A stretch of 64,000 nucleotides of DNA from Rubrivivax gelatinosus. Its GTDB lineage: Bacteria > Pseudomonadota > Gammaproteobacteria > Burkholderiales > Burkholderiaceae_C. The stretch covers positions 62,001 to 126,000 of the forward strand of contig NZ_NRRU01000001.1 in the NCBI RefSeq assembly GCF_016583785.1. Reading direction: 5' to 3'. Of this stretch, positions 28,900-38,928 are shown piece after piece (the first letter of the stretch is position 1; the number at the start of each line of letters is the position of its first letter). The position numbers and the translations under genes were made by a program. The notes beneath the pieces are model-generated. The model did no database searches, was not told where the DNA came from, and saw only the letters and a program-made list of their open reading frames with translations.

Positions 28900-29880
28900 A
28901 TGGCTAACCTGAGCGGAGCAGCTGACCGGCTCGACCTGCGTGCATCCGGTGACGGTGCGGCGGCGTGTTGGCGGACGCTGGTCGCTGCCGTCTCGGCGCG
29001 GCTGCGGCGCCCGGCGCGCGTGTTCGTGGTGCTGGCGCTGCTGATGCTGGCGATCGTGCTGCCGGTCGTCCTGCCGCAACCGCAGGCCGAGTTGCGCTTG
29101 TTCTCGGACGGCTGGGGCGCGGCGAGCTTCATGGCCGGCGAGGTCTGCTCGCCGGACGACGCCGGCGGCCTGGCTGCGCCGGACGCGGTGCTACCCAAAC
29201 CCGCCGCCCGGGCAGACGCCGGCGACCGTGCGCTGCTCGTGCTGCGCTACCTGGCCTGGGGACTGATGGTTCCGGTGCTGTTGCCCGCGCTGGCCTTGCA
29301 GCGGCGCGTGCGCGAGCAGCAAGCGCTGCTGCTCGTCGCCACCCTGTACGGCCTCGCCCCGGCCTGGTTCCAATCGACGCTGAATCCCGGCTTCGTTGCC
29401 CTGCGTCAGGCGCTGGCCGAGTTCTGGCTTGCGCGCTGGCCGATGCAGCCCAGCGACTTCGCCTGGCTGGATGGCCTGAGCTTCGCCGCCTGGATGACTG
29501 CCGGCGCCGCGATCGGCGCAGCAGTGTGTGCCGTGCTGACGGCAGCCGGGCGCCTCGCCGGCTGTGACCGGCGGGCGTTGGCGCGCAGCCTGCTGCCGCT
29601 GGCCGGCGTGCTGCTCGTTCTGGGCCTGACCCAGCCGACGGCGCTGTACCTGCGCGGTGAAGGCCTTGCACTCGACTGGCTGCCGTCAGCGCGGGCCGCT
29701 CTGCTGGCTGCGGGCTTGTGCTGGACGTCCTGGCTCGGCGCGCGTGTCATCGGCGCGGCGCCGCGGGCCGGTTGGCCGGGTCGTGCCGCAGCGTTCGCGC
29801 TCTGGCTGCTGCCGGTGGCGCTGGCCTGCCTGCACGTGTGGGCGATGTACTTCCACTGGGTCAGCCGCTACAGCGTCTGA
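28900..29880 (+). CDS. Uncharacterised polytopic membrane protein
   Basis: A 326-residue protein that I do not recognise. After a basic N-terminal stretch there are about six to seven hydrophobic helices (roughly residues 40-58, 114-132, 138-155, 192-214, 228-245, 265-284 and 296-317), separated by Arg-rich loops, which suggests an inner-membrane location. A soluble, probably periplasmic segment of about 55 residues with one Cys follows the first helix. It stands alone between rplQ and tRNA-fMet. Codon use is like the chromosome rather than the prophage cargo. The 236 bp upstream show no clear promoter. Confidence 0.7.
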   Translation: MANLSGAADRLDLRASGDGAAACWRTLVAAVSARLRRPARVFVVLALLMLAIVLPVVLPQPQAELRLFSDGWGAASFMAGEVCSPDDAGGLAAPDAVLPKPAARADAGDRALLVLRYLAWGLMVPVLLPALALQRRVREQQALLLVATLYGLAPAWFQSTLNPGFVALRQALAEFWLARWPMQPSDFAWLDGLSFAAWMTAGAAIGAAVCAVLTAAGRLAGCDRRALARSLLPLAGVLLVLGLTQPTALYLRGEGLALDWLPSARAALLAAGLCWTSWLGARVIGAAPRAGWPGRAAAFALWLLPVALACLHVWAMYFHWVSRYSV

Positions 29881-29920
29881 GGCTCAACCCGGGGCCAATA
29901 AGACGAGCGCGATGCAATAC

Positions 29921-29950
29921 TGGCGCGCTGCACCGAAACCGTGTTATAGT
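29921..29950 (+). promoter_or_regulatory. Possible tRNA-fMet promoter
   Basis: TATAGT (29945-29950) lies 12 bp before the mature tRNA 5' end and could be a -10 box. The -35 region (TGGCGC at about 29921) is weak. It is proposed from position only. Confidence 0.35.
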
Positions 29951-29962
29951 CACTTTCTCAGT

Positions 29963-31601
<1,639 letters not shown>

Positions 31602-31727
31602 CTGGGGCGTTCATCGAAACGGGGGAGGAGGCCAGTAGCTCGCGCACGATGTCCGCGGCCAGCATCTCAACGAGCTGGCGCGTGGCGGCGTGGCGGGCTA
31701 CTGGATCTCGGGACATCGTAGCGGGGG

Positions 31728-31985
31728 TCACAGGTCGCCGGCGGCGGCCCGCCGGGCGTCGAAAGACGGCAGCGGCCGCAACGGCACCGCCGCGGTGCGC
31801 GGTCGTGCCGAGGCCTCGCGCAGCCTGGCGCTGGCGTGGCAGCGGATCAGCTTGTGCCAGGTTGGGCTGGCCAGCGCCTCGTCCAGCGACGCCGGCATGC
31901 GCGGTGCGCGGTGCCGAAGCTCGGCCAGCGAGACCTGCAGGTCGTCGCGGGTCGGCTGCCACGTTTGCTGCACGGTGCTCGCCAT
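31728..31985 (-). CDS. Hypothetical phage protein
   Basis: An 85-residue protein, MASTVQQTWQPTRDDLQVSL onward, with no domain I recognise. A GAGGAG site 8 bp upstream of the ATG supports this start. The sequence is Arg/Ala-rich and probably helical. It is divergent from the forward-strand small gene at 32072. Confidence 0.6.
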   Translation of the reverse strand: MASTVQQTWQPTRDDLQVSLAELRHRAPRMPASLDEALASPTWHKLIRCHASARLREASARPRTAAVPLRPLPSFDARRAAAGDL

Positions 31986-32071
31986 CAGAAGGGCTCCTCG
32001 CAGACCCCGTGCCCATACCTCCAAGGCGGACCGCTACATTCCGCGGGAGGCCCTCCCAGAAAGGAAATGAG

Positions 32072-32278
32072 ATGACCACCATTCGCCCCATTACCCCGCT
32101 GCAGCAGCTGCATGCCGCCATCCGCAGAGTCCGGCGTGACATCGATGAGAAGACGCTTCTTGCCTCCGTCAACGGCTCCAAAAAGCATCGCTATCGGGTC
32201 TTCCACTTGTGCCAAGAGCACCGACGCCTGCTGGACAAGCTCACGAGCATGACGGGTGCGCGCTGGGTGACGCGGTAA
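32072..32278 (+). CDS. Small forward-strand phage protein
   Basis: A 68-residue basic protein (MTTIRPITPLQQLHAAIRRV...) and the only forward-strand gene in the early module. An AAGGAAATGAG site precedes the ATG, and a short GGGAG/CTCCC hairpin lies just upstream. TACATT at 32035-32040 could be a -10. No family is recognised. Being opposite to the lytic genes, it may be expressed in the lysogen. Confidence 0.55.
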   Translation: MTTIRPITPLQQLHAAIRRVRRDIDEKTLLASVNGSKKHRYRVFHLCQEHRRLLDKLTSMTGARWVTR

Positions 32279-32289
32279 GGCGCGGCTGA

Positions 32290-32943
32290 TCATCGTGCGC
32301 CTCGTAGTGCTTCCTGCGCGGCATGCCAGGCGACGTTGATCGCCGCCATCTCTCCGGCGTCGCCGCCCCGGTCCGGGTGCCGCAGCGCCGCGAGGCGCCG
32401 GTACGCGGCCCGGGCCTGGTCCAACGAGCAGGAGCGCGCGACGCCCAGGATCTCCCACCACTCGCGTGCTGCACCAGTTGCCGGCAGCGCCGTGAAGCCC
32501 GTGAAGGCCCGTTCGAGGATCGCGGCGCCGCCGTGGCGCTCGATCGCGCGCATGGCGTCCAGCGTCGCGGCGATCACGGCGAGGTTGTGCTCCACGCGCA
32601 GGTACTGGTCGACGGCGATGCAGCGGCGCGCGCCAGTCGGCTCCTGCCAGTAGACGGCTGCGCCGGGGTCTTGCGGCGCACGTTCGCCGGCGCGCGGCAG
32701 GCCGTCCAGGCGCGTGCGCACGTTCGTGCTGATCACGACGTCCTGGCGGTCGATGCCCATGCGCTGCAGTTCCTCAAGCACGCGGCGCACCGCCTCGGTG
32801 ACCGTGAGGTCCTCGAGCATCGCGTAGCCGCCGTTGCGCTGCTGCCGGCGCTTGCCGAAGTGACCGGGCCGGCGGCCGCCGGTTGTGGTGCGCTTCCAGC
32901 CTTCAGGCCAATGCAGCGGGTAGGCGCTCAGCGCGTCAGCCAT
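32290..32943 (-). CDS. J-domain (DnaJ-like) phage protein
   Basis: 217 residues. The C-terminal 55 residues form a J domain with the HPD tripeptide (residues 189-191) that stimulates DnaK-type chaperones. The N-terminal YPLHWPEGWKRT is a motif seen in many prophage J-domain proteins. The central part is unassigned. It probably recruits host Hsp70 for phage replication or assembly. It overlaps the upstream gene by 8 bp. Confidence 0.8.
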   Translation of the reverse strand: MADALSAYPLHWPEGWKRTTTGGRRPGHFGKRRQQRNGGYAMLEDLTVTEAVRRVLEELQRMGIDRQDVVISTNVRTRLDGLPRAGERAPQDPGAAVYWQEPTGARRCIAVDQYLRVEHNLAVIAATLDAMRAIERHGGAAILERAFTGFTALPATGAAREWWEILGVARSCSLDQARAAYRRLAALRHPDRGGDAGEMAAINVAWHAAQEALRGAR

Positions 32944-33304
32944 GGCGCTCTCCCTTCTCTACCGTCCACCCGTGCCGCCGCAGCAGCGCGGCCGCGGCGA
33001 GCAGCTGCGCGTGCAGGTCCTCGTCGTAGTTTCGGTTGATCTCCCAGACCGCGAGGTCGGCCAGGAAGCGAACCTGGTCGCGCTGGCGCGGGCCGTCCAG
33101 CAGGTTCCGCACCGCCTTGACCGACAGGCCGGCGGCATCGGCCAGGTCGCGCGAGGGCATCGCGCCGTTGCGGTCCAGCATGTCGAGCAGCATGGCGGTT
33201 CGTGTGCCGTCGGAAGCCTCATCGAAGCGCTGCCGCAGCCCTTCCCGGTGGCACTGACGCCGCGTCAGAGCCTTGGCGATCGAGGCAAAGGCGCTCGTCT
33301 GCAT
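32936..33304 (-). CDS. Helix-turn-helix-like phage protein
   Basis: 122 residues starting MQTSAFASIAKALTRRQ. A helix-turn-helix pattern is visible in SRDLADAAGLSVKAVRNLLD, so DNA binding is likely. The ATG overlaps the stop of the preceding gene (TGATG), showing translational coupling. It may be a phage regulator; the family is not recognised. Confidence 0.65.
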   Translation of the reverse strand: MQTSAFASIAKALTRRQCHREGLRQRFDEASDGTRTAMLLDMLDRNGAMPSRDLADAAGLSVKAVRNLLDGPRQRDQVRFLADLAVWEINRNYDEDLHAQLLAAAALLRRHGWTVEKGERHG

Positions 33305-34509
33305 CACGCGCCTCCCTTCTCGTCCGTGGCGCCGAGGCCGAGCGAGGTGACCAGCGCCTTGAAGCTCGCTTTCATCGCCTTCAAGTAGCCCGCGTCGTAG
33401 CTGTCGCCGTTGGCCTCCGCGGTGGCGATCCTGCTGTCGAAGCCGTCCAGCAACTGCGCCACTCTTTCCGCCAGGGCGGGCCACGCCGCCTCCGCGTCGG
33501 CAATGACGGCGCGGGCCGTACCTGCCTGTTGCGTGAAGCCGTTGGCTTCAAGCGCCTGGTGCGCGCCTCGCAGTTCGGACAGCAGCCGCGCATTCACGGC
33601 CTCGGGCTTGTCTTCGGGCGCCGGCAGCGCAGCCTCGCTGGCGGCAAGTGCCGCACGGGAGAGCGCGCCGCCCAGACGGAGGACTGCGGCCGAGCTGCAC
33701 TTGGCACCGGCCGCCTCCGAGTCGGCCCCTCGCCGCCGCAGGTCGGCGGCGTACTCGCTCAGCATGTCGACCGCCTGGGCCAGCAGTAGCGCGTCTTCCT
33801 CGTACAGCTGTGGCGCCTTCGGCTTGGCCTGCAGCGGCAGCGCCTGGCCGGCTCTACGCAGGACGCCGGGGTGCCTTTCGACGACCATAGTGAAACGCGG
33901 CTGGTGGAACCTCGACTTCAGCTCCTGTTCGCTCAGGTGCAACTGCGTGCCGACGTCGGTGACCACGCTGTAGAAGGGCGTTCCGTTGGCCTCCTTGCTG
34001 CCCGTCACCACGGCGTTCCCAGTCACGCGGCCGTCTTTCGTGCAGAGCTGTGCGCCGATGGCGGTCCAGTCATTCGTCATGCCGGCAACCCATTCGGGCT
34101 TCGTGGCGTCGAAAAGCTCGCGCTCGAAGTCGTTCAAGATCTCGTCGCGTTCCGCCACCTGCTCGGCCTGCGCCGCCTGCGGCCGGCCCATCTCCTCCCG
34201 GATCGCCCGGTCCAGGTCCTCGCCGTTGAGCACGACGTTGTCGGGCACGCGGCCGGCGAAGACGCCGCCCTTGGCCAGAGCGATGGTGTCCAGCGGGCGC
34301 GTGCGCAGGTGCTCGTAGAGCTCGGCGTGCTCGAGCAGCGCTGGAGCCGCCTCGGCGGCGAGATCGACGTAGGCCTGCGCGGTCTTGCCGAAGCGCCGGC
34401 CGCCCATCACCACCTGGAGCGTCTGGCGATCGAGCGGCCAGGCGCCGGGCGGCAGCGCCGCGATCGCGGCGCGAAGCCGCGGGATCAGGATCGAGAGGTC
34501 AGATGCCAT
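33304..34509 (-). CDS. Hypothetical phage protein, paralogous N-terminus with next gene
   Basis: A 401-residue protein of unknown function. Its first 60 residues (MASDLSILIPRLRAAIAALP...AAEAAPALL) match the spacing of conserved residues in the adjacent 125-residue gene, which suggests duplication. The middle holds a long polar region, and the C-terminal third is helical and Ala-rich. It may be a phage recombination or DNA-metabolism accessory protein, but no motif supports this. The upstream in-frame extension is rejected because it is Arg-rich noise inside the neighbour. Confidence 0.7.
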   Translation of the reverse strand: MASDLSILIPRLRAAIAALPPGAWPLDRQTLQVVMGGRRFGKTAQAYVDLAAEAAPALLEHAELYEHLRTRPLDTIALAKGGVFAGRVPDNVVLNGEDLDRAIREEMGRPQAAQAEQVAERDEILNDFERELFDATKPEWVAGMTNDWTAIGAQLCTKDGRVTGNAVVTGSKEANGTPFYSVVTDVGTQLHLSEQELKSRFHQPRFTMVVERHPGVLRRAGQALPLQAKPKAPQLYEEDALLLAQAVDMLSEYAADLRRRGADSEAAGAKCSSAAVLRLGGALSRAALAASEAALPAPEDKPEAVNARLLSELRGAHQALEANGFTQQAGTARAVIADAEAAWPALAERVAQLLDGFDSRIATAEANGDSYDAGYLKAMKASFKALVTSLGLGATDEKGGA

Positions 34510-34876
34510 CTTGGGCCTCCTGGGTGTTGTCGCTCTTCGCCGCCGCCTTGACGGCCGCCGCCTGGTAGCCGGCGATCCAGCCGTCATGCGCCGCGGCGCG
34601 GGTCGCGACTTCGGGCGACTTGCAGAAGAGCAGGGTGTGCTTGATCAGCTCGTCGAGGTCCTTCTCGGCGGGCTTGGGGTCGCCGTGCTGGTCCAGCTCG
34701 GCGAGCAGCGCCGGCGCGGCCTGGGTGGCCGCTTCGATGAAGCGGCGCAGAGCGCGGCCGACGGCGACGCCCTCCAGCGCACGCTGCACCGCCGCCGTCG
34801 CCTGCGTTGCGCCGCCCGGGAAGGCCGCGAGGACCTGGCGCAGCTCCGGGAGCAGGATCGACAGGTCAGTCGGCAT
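34499..34876 (-). CDS. Hypothetical phage protein, short paralogue
   Basis: 125 residues beginning MPTDLSILLPELRQVLAAFP, closely parallel to the start of the 401-residue neighbour. It has no recognised domain and is helical. It overlaps the neighbours by 11 bp on both sides. Confidence 0.7.
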   Translation of the reverse strand: MPTDLSILLPELRQVLAAFPGGATQATAAVQRALEGVAVGRALRRFIEAATQAAPALLAELDQHGDPKPAEKDLDELIKHTLLFCKSPEVATRAAAHDGWIAGYQAAAVKAAAKSDNTQEAQDGI

Positions 34877-35132
34877 TCGAGGCCTCGCCGCCGGGGATCA
34901 CCAGATCGATCTGGCTGGGGAACAGCAGATGCTCGGCGCCGCCTTCGTCGGTGCACAGCACCATCCCCGCAGGGCCGACCTGCTGGTAAACCATGCTTCG
35001 GCCGTCGCTCATCTTCACGACGTCGCCCCTGGCGGGAAGGCTCTTCCAGTTGAAACGGAATCCGCCCTTCGGGCCTCGCTCGACGGTCACCTGCGGGCGT
35101 GCGCCGGCGGTCTTCTTCATCGCATCGGACAT
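34866..35132 (-). CDS. Hypothetical phage protein
   Basis: 88 residues starting MSDAMKKTAGARPQVTVE, beta-rich, with GDVVKMSDGRSMVYQQVGPAG in the middle (KOW/SH3-like feel). The ATG at 35132 is preferred over a GTG at 35153 because GAGGAG lies 6 bp upstream. That site also overlaps the stop codon of the previous small gene. Function unknown. Confidence 0.65.
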   Translation of the reverse strand: MSDAMKKTAGARPQVTVERGPKGGFRFNWKSLPARGDVVKMSDGRSMVYQQVGPAGMVLCTDEGGAEHLLFPSQIDLVIPGGEASNAD

Positions 35133-35142
35133 GGATCGCTCC

Positions 35143-35313
35143 TCAGCGCGCACTGGCCAGCAGCGCGGCGGGTTGTTGATCAGCCTCGTGCGCGGGCTCG
35201 TCGCCCGCCTCGAAGGCCCAGATGAAGCGGCCGGCGCCGACGGCCGACAGCAGCGCGGCCACGACCGTGAGCCAGCCGATCGCCGCCGCGGCGGCGTTGA
35301 GCAGCCTCAGCAC
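35143..35313 (-). CDS. Small single-pass membrane protein
   Basis: A 56-residue protein with one hydrophobic helix (about residues 8-28) and an acidic tail. The GTG at 35313 has AGGAG 8 bp upstream and overlaps the preceding gene by 7 bp. No family is recognised. Confidence 0.5.
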   Translation of the reverse strand: MLRLLNAAAAAIGWLTVVAALLSAVGAGRFIWAFEAGDEPAHEADQQPAALLASAR

Positions 35314-35645
35314 GGCGTCGTCTCCTGGTGCACGACCTCGGTGCCGGCGCGCAGGCGGCCGGTGAAGGGGACCGCCAGCGCGGCGGCGGGGTCGCAGCCG
35401 AAGCTCATCAACACCCGGTTGGCGATGCCACGCAGGAACGCGGCCTGCTGCGCCTCGGGCGCGAAACCTGCCGCAGCGATCCAGGCCGCGCGGCCGGCTT
35501 GCTCGACGAGCCACTCGTCCGTCATCTGCTCGCCGCCAGCAGGTGGCTGCGAGAGGGCGGCGCCGAGCGCGTTGACGGCGTCGACAGCCGCGGCGGTGTT
35601 GGCGTTGGCGCAGCGGCAGGCGCCGCTGCAGGTCTTCTTGCACAT
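35307..35645 (-). CDS. Cysteine-rich hypothetical phage protein
   Basis: 112 residues. The N-terminus MCKKTCSGACRCANAN clusters four cysteines and could bind metal; a fifth and sixth Cys occur later. GAGGGAG precedes the ATG at 35645. An upstream in-frame extension was not used because it lacks a ribosome-binding site and overlaps the next gene. Function unknown. Confidence 0.65.
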   Translation of the reverse strand: MCKKTCSGACRCANANTAAAVDAVNALGAALSQPPAGGEQMTDEWLVEQAGRAAWIAAAGFAPEAQQAAFLRGIANRVLMSFGCDPAAALAVPFTGRLRAGTEVVHQETTPC

Positions 35646-35670
35646 CGTGTGGACTCCCTCTGTTGTGCGG

Positions 35671-35898
35671 CTACAGCCGCGATGGCTTGCGGATTCGGGC
35701 GGCCTTGGCCGGGTCGCTGGGGACGCCGAGGCCGGCGACGGCGCAGCTGGCGTTCCAGCGCTGGGCCGGGTCATCGGACGTCAGCTGCAGCTCGCGCCGG
35801 CGGCGCGCCGCGCGCGAGGCTTCGGCGCGGGCGCGGCCGGCGGGCGAGGTCAGCTCGGCAGCGAGCTGGCCGCGGTAGTTCGGGTCGAAGGGGCTCAT
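35671..35898 (-). CDS. Small phage protein coupled to the cytosine methylase
   Basis: 75 residues starting MSPFDPNYRGQLAAEL, Arg-rich and helical, with no known domain. Its ATG overlaps the stop codon of the methyltransferase gene (TGATG), so it is translated with it. It could be an accessory of the methylases, from position only. Confidence 0.6.
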   Translation of the reverse strand: MSPFDPNYRGQLAAELTSPAGRARAEASRAARRRRELQLTSDDPAQRWNASCAVAGLGVPSDPAKAARIRKPSRL

Positions 35899-36812
35899 CA
35901 GGCGGCCCTCCGGATCGCTTCGATCAGCTGCGCGGCCTGGGGCGGGCAGACGGCGTTGCCGATCAGGTGCCAGGCGGTCGCTTCGTTCGCCGGCAGTAGG
36001 TAGCCGTCCGGCAGGCCCATCAGCTCGCGTCCCTCGGTGGCGAGCACCATCCGCATGCGTTCGCCGTCGACCACGGCCCAGCGCGCGCGCGTCGTCAGGG
36101 TGCCGATCGGTCGGTCCAGGCTGCGGCCTGTCTCGCCGCTGCCGCTGCCGTAGTACGGAGCGACGAAGCGAGCGCCGAAGCGGCGACGGCCCGCGGCAAT
36201 GCGGGCCAGCGTGCGGGCGCTGCGTCCCGGGCGCTGCACCGGCGACCAGCGGCCGGCGGTGAAGTCGATCGCCGCGGCGGCGGGCCGGTGCTCGCGCTGA
36301 TGCATCTGCAGCTCGATCGGATGACGCGAGCGCGTCGCGACGACGAAAAGGCGGCGGCGCTGCTGCGGGACGCCGGCGTCGGCGGCGTCGAGCACCATCG
36401 GCGCCAGCGCGTAGCCGAGCGCGTGCATCGCGGCGCACCACGCCGGGTAAAGCGCCCAGTTTGAAAAGGCCGGGACGTTCTCGATGACGACGACCGGCGG
36501 CCGGTGGACCTCGGCGCATGTGACGACGGCCCAAGCGGTCGCGCGTTGCGCGTCGTGGTGCGGGCGATCCTTGCCGCGCGCCGGGCTGTGGCCCTGGCAC
36601 GCCGGCGACGCCAGCAGCAGGTCGTGCGCCGGCGCGGCGCGGAAGTCGGCCTGCTGCAGGTCCTGGCATTCGTGCTCGGTCTCGGGGTGATTGGCGGCGT
36701 GCCACTCGACGGCGACTGGCCAGTGGTTCGCGGCCCATAGCACGCGGCAGCCGGCCAGCACCGCGCCGGTGCTGAAGCCGCCGGCGCCCGCAAAGAGGTC
36801 GATGGCGCGCAT
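35898..36812 (-). CDS. DNA (cytosine-5) methyltransferase
   Basis: 304 residues, a Dcm-type enzyme transferring methyl from AdoMet to cytosine C5. Motif I is DLFAGAGGFS (residues 5-14). Motif IV is SPACQGHS with catalytic Cys72 (most relatives read PPCQ). Motif VI is ENV (111-113), motif VIII is QQRRRLF (150-156) and motif X is GNAV near the end. The target-recognition region is short. The gene is coupled by TGATG overlaps to the adenine methylase before it and the small gene after it. No restriction nuclease is nearby, so protection of phage DNA against host restriction is likely. Confidence 0.92.
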   Translation of the reverse strand: MRAIDLFAGAGGFSTGAVLAGCRVLWAANHWPVAVEWHAANHPETEHECQDLQQADFRAAPAHDLLLASPACQGHSPARGKDRPHHDAQRATAWAVVTCAEVHRPPVVVIENVPAFSNWALYPAWCAAMHALGYALAPMVLDAADAGVPQQRRRLFVVATRSRHPIELQMHQREHRPAAAAIDFTAGRWSPVQRPGRSARTLARIAAGRRRFGARFVAPYYGSGSGETGRSLDRPIGTLTTRARWAVVDGERMRMVLATEGRELMGLPDGYLLPANEATAWHLIGNAVCPPQAAQLIEAIRRAA

Positions 36813-37663
36813 CAGGCTGCCTCCTCGAACAGGCCGCCGCGGCTGCGCGCCAGCGCGGCGCTGCAGGCGGGGTTGAGCCATACGACCTCGGTGCGGATCG
36901 CAGCGCAGTCGGCGATGGCCCGGCGCTCGTGGCGCTCCCAGCCTTGCAGGGCCTCGTCGTAGAGCGCGCTCGGATAGCCCGAGAGCACGACCATGCCGAC
37001 GGCCGCCCGCATCCGCTCCAGCAGCGCTGCGTGGTCGTCGTCGGACATCTCGTGCAAGTAGCCGTTGCTCCCGGTCTTGCCGGAGCGGGTGGAGTGCAGG
37101 TACGGCGGGTCGGCGTAGAAGAGCGTGCCAGGCCCGTCCATGCGGTCAACGATGCGCTCCGCGCGGTCGTTCTCGATCAGCACGCGCATGAGGCGATCGC
37201 GCATCGCCGGGATGCAGTCCGCCCAGGTTGCCCACTCCGCGGAGTTCAAGGCACGGCCGTCGGTGAGCCGGGCCCGAAAGCCGGTGCGCGAGACGCGCGT
37301 CGCGGAGTCCGACCCGTGGCCAAGAAACGACCGGACGACCAGCCGGTGCGCGGCGTCGACATCGTCGGTGGGCTCGCCGAACGACCACTCCAGCTCGGCG
37401 CGCGCATACGGCGTTAGCGAGCAGCGGCGCTGCAACTCGGCAGACTTCACCGGGTCCCGGAGCACGCGGAAGTAGTTCACGACGCGCGCGTCGAGGTCGT
37501 TGTAGACCTCGGCGGGAACCGGCGGCTTGAGCAGCAGCAGCGACGCCGCCCCGCCGAACAGCTCGGCGTAGGCCGAGTGCGGCGGGAAGAACTGCGCCAC
37601 CCACGGGGCAAGCCTGAACTTTCCACCGTGGTACCGGAGAGCAGGCCGTCTGATCGCGGACAT
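36812..37663 (-). CDS. D12-class DNA adenine N6-methyltransferase
   Basis: 283 residues, Dam-like. YHGGK (11-15), AELFGGAASL (AdoMet motif, about 33-42), NDLD and the catalytic DPPY (185-188) are all present. It methylates adenine N6; the target is unknown. It begins MSAIRRPALRYHGGK and overlaps the neighbours by one base at each end, in a coupled cassette with the cytosine methylase. Confidence 0.92.
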   Translation of the reverse strand: MSAIRRPALRYHGGKFRLAPWVAQFFPPHSAYAELFGGAASLLLLKPPVPAEVYNDLDARVVNYFRVLRDPVKSAELQRRCSLTPYARAELEWSFGEPTDDVDAAHRLVVRSFLGHGSDSATRVSRTGFRARLTDGRALNSAEWATWADCIPAMRDRLMRVLIENDRAERIVDRMDGPGTLFYADPPYLHSTRSGKTGSNGYLHEMSDDDHAALLERMRAAVGMVVLSGYPSALYDEALQGWERHERRAIADCAAIRTEVVWLNPACSAALARSRGGLFEEAA

Positions 37664-38181
37664 CAGGCCGCCTCCGCAAGTGCCGGGCGTTGCGCCGCAG
37701 GCGCCTGGTGCTGGCGCTTCAGGGGCTCCAGCATCCGCGCGCACTCCAGGGCGCACGCGATCGCGGTGCCCTGGTCGACGGCCTCCGCTAGCGCGTCCAT
37801 CCAGTCGATGGCCTGGCGCGCCTGGGTCAGCTCGGGGCCCCGGAAGACGATCCGGCCGGTGGCCGACCAGCGCTTCACCACGCCGAGGGCCGTCTCCAGG
37901 TGCGCACGCATGCCGGCGGCGGCCTCCTCGAGGTCCGCGTTGTCGGGGTGCTGCTGGCGCAGCGCGTCCGCCACCAGGCTCCACTGCAGCGCGGCCTCGG
38001 CCAGGTCCCACATCACGCCGGCGTCGGCGCGGCCACGCGCGATTGCGTCGACGTTCGTCAGGTGCGCCAGCGCCAGCGCCTTGATCTGGTCGGGCGTCAG
38101 GTGCCGCCGCCGCGCCTGTCTCAGCTCCATGCGGTGCAGCAGCTCTTCCCGCGTGTGGCGGAACTGCGGGCGGCGGCTCAT
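37663..38181 (-). CDS. Hypothetical phage protein
   Basis: 172 residues, mostly helical, beginning MSRRPQFRHTREELLHRM. No motif is recognised. It lies between dNMP kinase and the adenine methylase, with 4-bp and 1-bp overlaps. Codon use matches the phage. It is probably part of the DNA-modification/nucleotide cassette, by context only. Confidence 0.65.
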   Translation of the reverse strand: MSRRPQFRHTREELLHRMELRQARRRHLTPDQIKALALAHLTNVDAIARGRADAGVMWDLAEAALQWSLVADALRQQHPDNADLEEAAAGMRAHLETALGVVKRWSATGRIVFRGPELTQARQAIDWMDALAEAVDQGTAIACALECARMLEPLKRQHQAPAAQRPALAEAA

Positions 38182-38903
38182 CGCGCGGCTCCCGGCAGCA
38201 CGTCCAGACCAAACAGGCGGGCGACCAGGTCGACGACGTCGAGCGCCAGCGCGTCGAGCGTTCCGTCGTTCACGAGGTGAGCGTTGACGGGCAACCGGCC
38301 GAGCCGGTTGCTCTCGTGGTCCGCCGTGTCGGGCGTCAGCGCCTCCAGCTCGCGGCGGTACACGCGCACGATCAGCGCGCCCGCCAGCTGCAGCATCGCT
38401 GCCTCGTTGACGAACCGGACGTCGGTGACGACGAAGCGCGTCTCGCCGGCGGCCATCAGGTCCAGCATCCGCAGGCGCACCTGGCGCACCCAGTAGTCGG
38501 GATCGCGGTCGCGGGTGAACTCGGTCGCGTAGCGCTGCATCAGCCAGCGCGGGCTGCGCGGGGCGGCGAGGTCCAGGCCTTCGCGGCGGGCCCAGCCGAT
38601 GAACGCCGGCTCGGCGCAGCGGCCGATGGCCAGAGCGCCCAGCGGCAAGCCCTTCGTGCCGCGGTCCTGCAGCAGGCGGACGTCGACGCCCCAGGCCTCG
38701 CAGATCTCGGCGCGCAGCGCGTCGGCGAAGGCGATGCGGCGCCAGCCGTAGCGCTCCAGCACGTCTGCGCAGGCGTCCTTGCCGCAGCCCGGCAGTCCGC
38801 ACAGGCCAAGGATGGCCGGCGCGGTGCGAGTCGGCCGGGGGATCGTGATGCTGGCGTCCGGCTTGCGGGCCAGGTCGACGCCGGTGGTGTAAGGGTGGTT
38901 CAT
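38178..38903 (-). CDS. Deoxynucleoside monophosphate kinase-like protein
   Basis: 241 residues with a P-loop GLPGCGKD (36-43) followed by CADVLERYGWRRIAFADALR and LMQRYATEFTRDRDPDYWV, the layout of phage dNMP kinases. It would phosphorylate dNMPs to feed phage DNA synthesis. The ATG at 38903 gives MNHPYTTGVDLARKPDAS. A 25-bp gap separates it from the preceding small membrane gene. Confidence 0.82.
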   Translation of the reverse strand: MNHPYTTGVDLARKPDASITIPRPTRTAPAILGLCGLPGCGKDACADVLERYGWRRIAFADALRAEICEAWGVDVRLLQDRGTKGLPLGALAIGRCAEPAFIGWARREGLDLAAPRSPRWLMQRYATEFTRDRDPDYWVRQVRLRMLDLMAAGETRFVVTDVRFVNEAAMLQLAGALIVRVYRRELEALTPDTADHESNRLGRLPVNAHLVNDGTLDALALDVVDLVARLFGLDVLPGAAR

Positions 38904-38928
38904 GGTCAAGTCCTCGGGGACGGGTGAA

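Noticed and set aside
35143-35643. A longer version (166 codons) of the small membrane gene
   Set aside because: Its first two thirds are an Arg-rich shadow of the neighbouring gene; only the last 56 codons from the GTG at 35313 look real.
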